Positions 52,573 through 59,059 of a stretch of 64,000 bases of DNA are shown here, piece by piece (the stretch's first letter is position 1; each line of letters opens with the position of its first letter). Below the pieces are notes generated by a model, which was given only the letters and a program-made list of their open reading frames with translations, was not told the origin of the DNA and made no database searches. A program made the translations under genes and the position numbers. This DNA is from Halorientalis marina (lineage in GTDB: Archaea; Halobacteriota; Halobacteria; Halobacteriales; Haloarculaceae), in assembly GCF_023028345.1 (NCBI RefSeq), contig NZ_CP095487.1, forward strand, positions 1,116,001 through 1,180,000. The letters run 5' to 3'.

Positions 52573-53055
52573 ATGACCCTCTCGGAGGAGGCCCGCGAGC
52601 GACTCGCCGACGTCGTGGCGCTCCAGCCCACGAAGAACGCCGAACTCCAGGATCAGTGGGGGATGAACAGCGGCAGCGAGGTCCACGGCTACCTCGAATC
52701 CGAACTGAGCGACTACTACTACCGCGACGACGACTCGCTGATCTGTGCGACCGACGAGGCCGCGGCGCTGGTCGGCGCCGAGACGGAGACCGACGACGGC
52801 GAGCGCATCGTCCGCGTCCCCGTGCTCCAGGCCGCCGTCCTCGGCGTCGTCGCCGGCCCCGACGAGGACTCGGAGAGCGTCGTCTCCGTCCTCCAGAAAC
52901 TCCGGGAGGCGGGCCACGACCCCGCCGTCGAGGACGTCCGGAGCGCACTCCGCAATCTCTCGAACAAGGGACTGATCGAGACCGTCCAGCGAACGGTGCC
53001 GACCTTCCGGCTGGCACTCGACCGCGACGAGTTCGTCGTCGAGGAGATGGACTGA
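52573..53055 (+). CDS. DUF5797 family haloarchaeal protein (HTH-like)
   Basis: 160 residues. MTLSEEARERLADVVALQPT, NAELQDQWGMNSGSEVHGYL and VEDVRSALRNLSNKGLIETV suggest two winged-helix-like units, so it probably binds DNA as a transcription or chromatin factor. The acidic Asp/Glu-rich middle is normal for haloarchaea. An AATAGG stretch about 25 bp upstream is a weak TATA candidate. Function unknown beyond family membership. Confidence 0.72.
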   Translation: MTLSEEARERLADVVALQPTKNAELQDQWGMNSGSEVHGYLESELSDYYYRDDDSLICATDEAAALVGAETETDDGERIVRVPVLQAAVLGVVAGPDEDSESVVSVLQKLREAGHDPAVEDVRSALRNLSNKGLIETVQRTVPTFRLALDRDEFVVEEMD

Positions 53056-53074
53056 CCGCGCTGCCGCCCTCTCG

Positions 53075-54127
53075 CTACTTCTCTCGCCCCGGCCGCTGCC
53101 GGCGCCGCTGTCGGTCGAGCAGTCGCTTGATCGCCTTCCCGGGACCGCCCGTGACGGGCCACCCGCGCTGGCGCCACGCCGGCGGTTCCGGTTCCCACTG
53201 CGGACAGGAGCCCGAACACTCCGCTGCAGTCGGGTGTCGCCCCTTCGCCGCACACCACGGGAGCACGTCGCCGTCCGCCGACCGCACCTCGAAGTGCCGG
53301 CAGTCCGGCCGCATCGTGTCGACGTAGGAGCGCCAGCCCCGCTCGTAGGCACGTTCGGCGATTTCGATACGCTTGTCGGCCTTCCACTCCGGGTCGGCGT
53401 ACTCGAAGCGAGCGGCCGAGGCGTCGTGGCCCGTCCCGGTCGGTCGCTCCGCGATGATGGTCCCCGGGTCGTCGACGGCGAGCGCCCGCGGGTGCCAGGC
53501 CACCTCGGCAGCGTCGTCGTCGACGAGGAGGACGCCCGCCTCGACGGGGACGTCCTCGAGCAGTGCGGGCTCGACGGTCGCGCCGGTCGCGGTCGTCGCC
53601 ACCCACACCTCGTCGGCGAGCGCGAGCGCCACGTCCCGCTGGAGCTGGGGCGCGAGGTCGCGGGCGGCGCTCGCGTCGAGGTCCGGCTTGTTCTCGACGG
53701 CGACGAGTCGTTCGACCCAGTCCGGGTAGGGCCACTTCCGGCGGAGTTCGATCCGGCCGCGCCCGTCCTTGCGGGTGTCGACGATGCCGCGGTCGCTCGC
53801 GCGGTGGACCGCCTCGCGGACGTACTGCCAGGGGTAGCCCGGGTCCGGGAGGGCGTCCCGGTACCACGCCCACTCGGCGGGGGCGTTGCGGACGACGTGC
53901 AGCAGGTCCGAATCGAGTCGCTCCGGGCCGAACCGCGCCCGCCGCCGGAGCGCGTCGGGGTCGGCCTCCACGACGATGGTGTCCCAGCGGCGCCGCTTCG
54001 TCCCGAGCTGTCGAGCGATGACTGCGGTCGTGTCGCCGACTGCGTCGCTCCCGCTGGGCGGCCACTCGCGTTCGGCCCACTGGCAGACCCGGAGCTCGAA
54101 GGTGAACTCCGCGGTGTCGTCGCTCAC
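53075..54127 (-). CDS. DUF5787 protein, PD-(D/E)XK nuclease-like with five cysteines
   Basis: 350 residues. Asp49 in RRWDTIVVEADPD and Glu145-x-Lys147 in LVAVENKPDL match a PD-(D/E)XK nuclease core; QLQRDVALALADEVWVATTA is the helix that usually follows in that fold. One N-terminal Cys15 and four C-terminal ones (276, 292, 304, 308) resemble the cluster-binding cysteines of Cas4/AddB nucleases. It would thus be a DNA nuclease, perhaps an Fe-S one; no partner helicase or CRISPR genes are adjacent. This is inference from motifs. Confidence 0.65.
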   Translation of the reverse strand: MSDDTAEFTFELRVCQWAEREWPPSGSDAVGDTTAVIARQLGTKRRRWDTIVVEADPDALRRRARFGPERLDSDLLHVVRNAPAEWAWYRDALPDPGYPWQYVREAVHRASDRGIVDTRKDGRGRIELRRKWPYPDWVERLVAVENKPDLDASAARDLAPQLQRDVALALADEVWVATTATGATVEPALLEDVPVEAGVLLVDDDAAEVAWHPRALAVDDPGTIIAERPTGTGHDASAARFEYADPEWKADKRIEIAERAYERGWRSYVDTMRPDCRHFEVRSADGDVLPWCAAKGRHPTAAECSGSCPQWEPEPPAWRQRGWPVTGGPGKAIKRLLDRQRRRQRPGREK

Positions 54128-54203
54128 GGCTCCCGGTCGGGGCCGGGGCGACTTAAGCGGGTCGTCGGCCGTGGGCCGGGACTCCGTCGGCGGGTCGTCC
54201 CGG

Positions 54204-54629
54204 TCAGTGGTCGGTCTCCTCGTTCAGGAACTCGTGTGCCTCCTCCAGGATCTCCCGCGGGCCGTCCTGGGTGACGGTGTTTATGGCCTGCTCGTAGTCG
54301 CGCCACTGCAGGTCGCGGTGTTCGTTCGACAGTTCGGCGCTCGCCTCGAAGGACTTGGCGATGAACAGGTGAACCGTCTTGTGGATGGTGTTCCCGTTCG
54401 CCTCGAACACGTAGTCGTACTCTTTGCGGAAGCCGTCGATAAGCCGGAACTCGCCGATTCCGGCCTCCTCTTTCACCTCGCGGATCGCCGTCTGCTGGAG
54501 TTCCTCCTCGCCCTCGACGCCGCCCTTGGGAAATTCCCAGTCGCCCGGGCGGGACTTGAGCAGGAGGTACTCCCGACGGCCACGCGTATCGCGAAAGAGG
54601 ATCGCTCCCGCGCTCGTGGCCTCTATCAT
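54204..54629 (-). CDS. Nudix hydrolase, Ap4A-hydrolase type
   Basis: 141 residues. The Nudix box is KGGVEGEEELQQTAIREVKE, then EAGIGEF. MIEATSAGAILFRDTRGRRE and WEFPKGG match the diadenosine-tetraphosphate hydrolase (NUDT2) subfamily, which removes alarmone-like dinucleotides. CTTAAG 24-29 bp upstream of ATG 54629 suggests a leaderless message. The C-terminus (REILEEAHEFLNEETDH) is a helix as usual. Confidence 0.9.
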   Translation of the reverse strand: MIEATSAGAILFRDTRGRREYLLLKSRPGDWEFPKGGVEGEEELQQTAIREVKEEAGIGEFRLIDGFRKEYDYVFEANGNTIHKTVHLFIAKSFEASAELSNEHRDLQWRDYEQAINTVTQDGPREILEEAHEFLNEETDH

Positions 54630-54754
54630 TACGACACGGTACTCGGCGGGTACTTAAGAGAATGTCGGAGAGTTGACCGCCCCGTCTCCCGGTCCCACGG
54701 CGGCCCGCGTCGAAGGGATGGGTTTTTGCCTGTCGGCGGTCGACTGCCGGGTAG

Positions 54755-55078
54755 ATGCCGTTCGTCACGAAACTGACGCTCGAAAGCGGTGACCGCCGCG
54801 GCCTCGACGACGTCGTCGACCGGATCAAGGAGGAGGCCGCGCGGAAGGGCGTCGAGTTCAAGGGCCCTCATCCGGACCCGCCGGACGAACTCGCCGTGCC
54901 ACAGAGCGCGCGGCTCGTGGCCGACAGCGACCACTTCTCCTCCTGGCGCTACACCGTCTACCGGCGGAGCATCGAGATCGTCGGTCACGACGAGTTCGCC
55001 CGCTCGGTGGCCGAACGGGACTTCCCCGACGGCGTGTACGTCTCCGCCGAGATCGAACAGCGGAGCCAGCTGGGCTGA
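54755..55078 (+). CDS. uS10/mL48-like ribosomal protein paralogue
   Basis: 107 residues. The fold reads TKLTLESGDRRGLDDVVDRI, then EFKGPHPDPPDELAVPQSAR and a C-terminal strand (VYVSAEIEQRSQL). The GPHPDP and long hairpin loop correspond to the uS10 pattern, where the loop projects toward the ribosome head. I recall haloarchaea having such a uS10-like extra protein besides the true rpsJ, which is not here. Whether it binds the ribosome or a NusB/antitermination-like partner is unknown. Confidence 0.7.
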   Translation: MPFVTKLTLESGDRRGLDDVVDRIKEEAARKGVEFKGPHPDPPDELAVPQSARLVADSDHFSSWRYTVYRRSIEIVGHDEFARSVAERDFPDGVYVSAEIEQRSQLG

Positions 55079-55123
55079 GGCGGCCGGGCAACAGCCAAGT
55101 CCCTCCCTCGCATTCCTTCCCGC

Positions 55124-56425
55124 ATGAGCGACAGCGACGCCACCGACCGCGTCCCGACGGACCGGCTCGTCGACCTCCGGCGGACGTTCCACGAGCGCCC
55201 GGAACCCGCCTGGCGGGAGTTCTGGACCACCGCCCGGGTCGTCGACGAACTCGAACGCATCGGCGTCGACGACCTGTTCGTCGGCCCCGAACTCCTCGCC
55301 CCCGAGGCCCGGATGGGCGTTCCCGACGAGGCCGACCTGACGGAATGGCACGACCGGGCCCGCGACGCGGGCGCGGACCCCGACACGCTCGACCGCCTTG
55401 GCGGCGGGCAGACGGGCTGTCTGGCCGTCCTCCACGGCGACCGCGACGGCCCGACGGTCGCCCTCCGGGTCGATATCGACGCCCTCCCGCTGTCCGAATC
55501 CGGGGCCGACGACCACACCCCTGCCGCCGAGGGCTTCCGCTCGCGTCACGACGGGGCCATGCACGCCTGCGGCCACGACGCCCACATGACCATCGGGCTC
55601 GGCGTCGTCGAGGCACTCGCCGACCGGGACTTCCCCGGCACCGTGAAGGTCCTCTTCCAGCCAGCGGAGGAGGTCGTCGGCGGCGCCGCGTCGGTCGTCG
55701 CGGGCGGCCACCTCGACGACGTGGACTACCTGCTGGCCCTCCACATCGGCCTCGACCACCCGACGGGCGAGGTCGTCGCCGGCGTCGAGGGTATCCTCGC
55801 GGTCTCCCACTTCCGGGCCGAGTTCTCGGGCGAGTCCTCCCACGCCGGCGGTCACCCGGAAGACGGCCGCAACGCCGTCCAGGCGATGGCGACGGCGGTC
55901 CAGAACCTCTACGGCATCCCGCGTCACTCCGAGGGCGCGACACGCATCAACGCCGGCGACGTGGGCGGCGGCACCGCCGCGAACATCATCCCCGAACACG
56001 CGTACATCGAGGGTGAGGTCCGTGGCGAGACGACCGAACTGATGGAGCACACCCGCGAGCACGCGGACCGAATCCTGACGAACGCCGCCGAGATGCACGA
56101 CTGCGAGGTGTCGGTCACGACCGCCGGCGAGGCCCCGAGCGCGACACCGGACGACGCGGTGGTCGACGTCGTCGAATCGGTGGCCGGCGAGACGGCTGGC
56201 GTCGACTCGGTCCGCCGGCACGCCGACCTCGGCGGGAGCGAGGACGCCACCTACCTGCTGCGTCACGTTCAGGAGCAGGGCGGGAAGGCCAGTTTCGTCG
56301 GCGTCGGGACCGACCACCCCACCGGCCACCACACGCCGACGTTCGACGTGGACGAGGCGTCGCTCCCGCTCGGCGTGGCGGTACTCGCGGACTCGATCCG
56401 GCGACTCGCCGACGAGCGGCCCTGA
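55124..56425 (+). CDS. M20-family amidohydrolase
   Basis: A 433-residue zinc-dependent aminoacylase/amidohydrolase, likely removing an acyl or indole-type group from an amino acid. Metal ligands appear in MHACGHDAHMTIGLG (Cys/His/Asp), FQPAEEVVGGA (catalytic Glu), LHIGLDHPTGEV (His) and HHTPTFDVDEASL (late His). THRINAGDVGGGTAANIIPE covers the dimer lid. A 40-residue acidic insertion (residues 66-100) lies between the first strands. It may take amide conjugates, peptides or N-acyl amino acids; the substrate is unknown. Confidence 0.85.
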   Translation: MSDSDATDRVPTDRLVDLRRTFHERPEPAWREFWTTARVVDELERIGVDDLFVGPELLAPEARMGVPDEADLTEWHDRARDAGADPDTLDRLGGGQTGCLAVLHGDRDGPTVALRVDIDALPLSESGADDHTPAAEGFRSRHDGAMHACGHDAHMTIGLGVVEALADRDFPGTVKVLFQPAEEVVGGAASVVAGGHLDDVDYLLALHIGLDHPTGEVVAGVEGILAVSHFRAEFSGESSHAGGHPEDGRNAVQAMATAVQNLYGIPRHSEGATRINAGDVGGGTAANIIPEHAYIEGEVRGETTELMEHTREHADRILTNAAEMHDCEVSVTTAGEAPSATPDDAVVDVVESVAGETAGVDSVRRHADLGGSEDATYLLRHVQEQGGKASFVGVGTDHPTGHHTPTFDVDEASLPLGVAVLADSIRRLADERP

Positions 56426-56476
56426 CGAGAGGTCGCGGCCGGCCCGGAGTCGGGCCGGCAGGTCGTCACCGACCGC

Positions 56477-56977
56477 TCACTGCCAGTCCCCGAGGACGAA
56501 CGTCTGTTCGCTCCCCGGATCGCTCCAGATGACCTGCACGCCCGCGTTGTCGAGCGCGAGGTCGCTGTAGGCGTTCGTGCTCGTCGGGTCCTTGAGCGTA
56601 CTCCGGTTCACCGTGACGGACATCCCGGCGGCCACGTCCTCCGGCGAGCCGTCGGCCATCTCCTGCCAGGTGTAGCGTCTATCGACCACGTCACCCGGCA
56701 CCGCCGCCTCCGAGACGACGATGTCGACCCGTTCCGCATCGACCGTATCCCCGCTATCGTGGGTGATTTTCAGACTGTCCTCCGGCGGTGCGTCGTTCGA
56801 CGCGTCGTAATCGAAGGCGATCGCGACCCGCGGTGCCGACGTCTGCTGGTCGTTCGAGAGCCCCAGGAAGAACGACGCGGCCGTGGCCGCCAGCAACACC
56901 GTGATCGCGACCATCAGCACCACGCCGATGACCTGTGACACCGCCTGATCGTCACGCAGCAGTTCGTACAGTTGCAT
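56477..56977 (-). CDS. Type IV pilin-like protein
   Basis: 166 residues. The short positive leader MQLYELLRDD is followed by the hydrophobic H-domain QAVSQVIGVVLMVAITVLLA typical of haloarchaeal pilins, which are cut before this segment by a prepilin peptidase and assembled into pili through the helix. The exposed domain is beta-rich. Adhesion or biofilm roles are common; flagellin is excluded by lack of the archaellin motif. ATG 56977 makes the usual leader; the preceding 120 bp contain a palindromic promoter element. Confidence 0.85.
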   Translation of the reverse strand: MQLYELLRDDQAVSQVIGVVLMVAITVLLAATAASFFLGLSNDQQTSAPRVAIAFDYDASNDAPPEDSLKITHDSGDTVDAERVDIVVSEAAVPGDVVDRRYTWQEMADGSPEDVAAGMSVTVNRSTLKDPTSTNAYSDLALDNAGVQVIWSDPGSEQTFVLGDWQ

Positions 56978-57099
56978 TCTTCCTTCCCCCAACACGAACG
57001 GGTCCCGACCCGACGCCCCGTCTCAGCCCGAGTGCCGTCCCCACGGTTCGTGGGCCGGGACGGTCCCGTCCCGTGTTATCGATACTAGCCGACTCGCCA

Positions 57100-57139
57100 C
57101 TCATAAAGCTTGAGCAGGGGTTACACCGGGGTTTATGAG
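57100..57139 (-). promoter_or_regulatory. Inverted repeat upstream of the pilin gene
   Basis: CTCATAAA (57100-57107) and TTTATGAG (57132-57139) form a perfect 8-bp inverted repeat with a 24-nt spacer. On the pilin strand, both arms contain a TATA-like TTTAT/CATAAA core. The repeat lies 123-162 bp before the pilin ATG, so transcripts from here would have a long leader. It may be a regulator-binding site for pilus expression. Confidence 0.35.
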
Positions 57140-57190
57140 GAACTCGGCCACGGAGCGAACAGGGTCGGCGACGGGGCGGCAACCGACGGG

Positions 57191-58603
57191 TCAGTACTTC
57201 GGATCGGCGCCGGTCGTCGTGTAGATCTCCTCCATCAGTTCGTCGCGGCGCGACCGCCAGGCCGGGAAGGCGTCGGGCGTACCCGGGTACTCCTCGTAGT
57301 GCTCGAGCAGCCGGTCGGCCAGTCCCTTCGTCTGGTAGAGGTCGTAGATGGTACTCCAGTGACCGTAGCTCTTGACCGCCGTCTTCAGTTTCAGGAGCGG
57401 GCCGATGTCGGCGGAGCCGGAGTACAGCGCCTCGGAGAGCTTGGTGACGGGGAGTGCCGCAAGCAGGGCCATCAGGTCGTCGATGTCGTAGGCCGTCGTG
57501 AAGATGTTGTACACGTCGAGTGCGGCGTAGCGGCCGCCGAAGTGGTCCATCACGCGCTCGTTGTACTCCCAGAGCGCGGACTCCCCGACGGTTCCGTCGC
57601 TGATCCCCTCGATGGCCGCTTCCGCGGCGTAGGTGCCGGCGTAGGCCGCCCCGGCGATGCCGCCGCCAGTCGTCGGGTTCACGTGGGCCGCCGCGTCGCC
57701 GACGGCCATGAATCCCGGTGCAGTCGCGGAGTCGTAGGGTCGCCGAGTCGGCAGGGCCGCGCCGAGCTTGTCTTTCACCTCCGCGTTCTCGAACTCCGGA
57801 CGCTCGCGTACGTCGCGTTTCAGCGCCTCCACGAGCTGCATCGGGTCCTCGTTCATCTGGAAGCCCAGGCCGACGTTGATCTCGGTCCGGGTCCGCGGGA
57901 AGTACCAGAGATACCCCGCCGAACGCTGGGTGGGTTTGAACACGAGCGCGTCGTCCCACTCAACCGGCTCGTCGACCTCGACGATCTCCCGGTAGGCCGA
58001 GGAGAACTGCGAGTACTGGACGTTCGTGTCGAAGGTGGCCGCTTCCAGGTCGGCCTTGTCCTGCAACAGCGAGAGCGAGCCAGCACCGTCGATGACGACC
58101 TCGGCCTCGTAGGTGAGCGGGTCCCCCTTCCGGATCGCGGTGACGCCAGTGACCCGACCGTCGTCGTCCTGGCGCACGTCCTGGACGACGGTGTCGTAGT
58201 GGAACTCGGCGCCCGCGGACTCGGCGCCGTCGATGATCCGCCGGCCGTACTCCATGCGGTCGATGACGGCGAGTTCACCCGGCACCGGGATGTCGAGCAC
58301 GGTGTCCTCGGCCGGAATCTCGAAGCGACCGTGGTCCACGTCGGTGTTGGTGAAGGCGGGTTCGATCTTCGATTTCGGGATGCTCTCGGGGAACTTGTCG
58401 GCGCCTTTGAGCGCGTCCCCGCAGGCGATGTGGCCTGCCTCCTGCTCGGTCTTGCGTTCGAGTACGACGACGTCGAGGCCCTCGGCGGCGACCGTCGCCG
58501 CCGCGTAACACCCTGCGGTCCCCGCACCGACGATAACCACGTCGTACGTCCGGGTCCCCCCGCCGGCCGTCGACCCGGCGGCGTCGGACTCCTCGGTTGC
58601 CAT
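57191..58603 (-). CDS. Geranylgeranyl reductase family flavoprotein
   Basis: 470 residues. It saturates geranylgeranyl chains of archaeal membrane lipids. VVIVGAGTAGCYAAATVAAE is the FAD loop, CGDALKG the early family motif, VVIDGAGSLS and VGDAAAHVNPTTGGGIAGAA the second FAD-binding part, and YLWYFPRTRTEINVGLGF the substrate face. Such enzymes need a reductant, in methanogens a ferredoxin. The divergent ferredoxin next door shares a mirror-image promoter, making it a likely electron donor. The Ala/Gly-rich first 20 residues from ATG 58603 are disordered. Confidence 0.88.
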   Translation of the reverse strand: MATEESDAAGSTAGGGTRTYDVVIVGAGTAGCYAAATVAAEGLDVVVLERKTEQEAGHIACGDALKGADKFPESIPKSKIEPAFTNTDVDHGRFEIPAEDTVLDIPVPGELAVIDRMEYGRRIIDGAESAGAEFHYDTVVQDVRQDDDGRVTGVTAIRKGDPLTYEAEVVIDGAGSLSLLQDKADLEAATFDTNVQYSQFSSAYREIVEVDEPVEWDDALVFKPTQRSAGYLWYFPRTRTEINVGLGFQMNEDPMQLVEALKRDVRERPEFENAEVKDKLGAALPTRRPYDSATAPGFMAVGDAAAHVNPTTGGGIAGAAYAGTYAAEAAIEGISDGTVGESALWEYNERVMDHFGGRYAALDVYNIFTTAYDIDDLMALLAALPVTKLSEALYSGSADIGPLLKLKTAVKSYGHWSTIYDLYQTKGLADRLLEHYEEYPGTPDAFPAWRSRRDELMEEIYTTTGADPKY

Positions 58604-58628
58604 GCCCGCCCCTCGACACCGCACGGAG

Positions 58629-58698
58629 AAAACTCTTTATTCCGCAACTTGCGCGGACCCACCCGGTCGTGACGAGAACCGCCGGAATAAAGAGTTTT
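58629..58698. promoter_or_regulatory. Mirror-image divergent promoter of reductase and ferredoxin
   Basis: A perfect 16-bp inverted repeat: AAAACTCTTTATTCCG at 58629-58644 and its reverse complement CGGAATAAAGAGTTTT at 58683-58698. Each arm contains an AATAAAG TATA-like core about 33-39 bp from the ATG of its gene. Identical promoter faces on both sides predict equal, joint regulation of the reductase and ferredoxin. The 38-bp spacer holds no coding sequence. Confidence 0.6.
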
Positions 58699-58723
58699 GT
58701 CGCGGCCCGCGTAACGACCGCCC

Positions 58724-59056
58724 ATGACCGACTACACCGTGGAGTTCGTGGGGACGGGCGAGACCATCACCGTTTCCGAGAAAGATACCATCCTGCGGCG
58801 GTGCATCGACGAGGGCATCGCACAGGAGTACTCCTGTCGCGTCGGGATGTGTCTCGCCTGTTCTGCAGAAATCCTCGAGGGGGAGGTCACACAGCCCGCC
58901 GCCCACGGGCTCACGGACGAGGAGAAAGAACGGTACGCGCTCACCTGTATGGCGCGGCCGGCCTCCGACCTGAAACTCGACCGCGGCGAGTACCCGCCGA
59001 GCCTCGAAGCCGACGCCGTCGACGCAACCGGCGATCCCTCCGCCGCCGACGACTGA
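58724..59056 (+). CDS. [2Fe-2S] ferredoxin, plant type
   Basis: 110 residues with the adrenodoxin/plant-type fold. Cys38, 43, 46 and 75 (YSCRVGMCLACSAEILEG, LTCMARP) form the C-x4-C-x2-C...C cluster site. The C-terminal 25 residues are an acidic, disordered tail. The transferred electrons may serve the adjacent geranylgeranyl reductase, as inferred from the shared promoter; general redox use is the alternative. It ends 3 bp before the convergent kinase stop. Confidence 0.9.
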   Translation: MTDYTVEFVGTGETITVSEKDTILRRCIDEGIAQEYSCRVGMCLACSAEILEGEVTQPAAHGLTDEEKERYALTCMARPASDLKLDRGEYPPSLEADAVDATGDPSAADD

Positions 59057-59059
59057 CGG

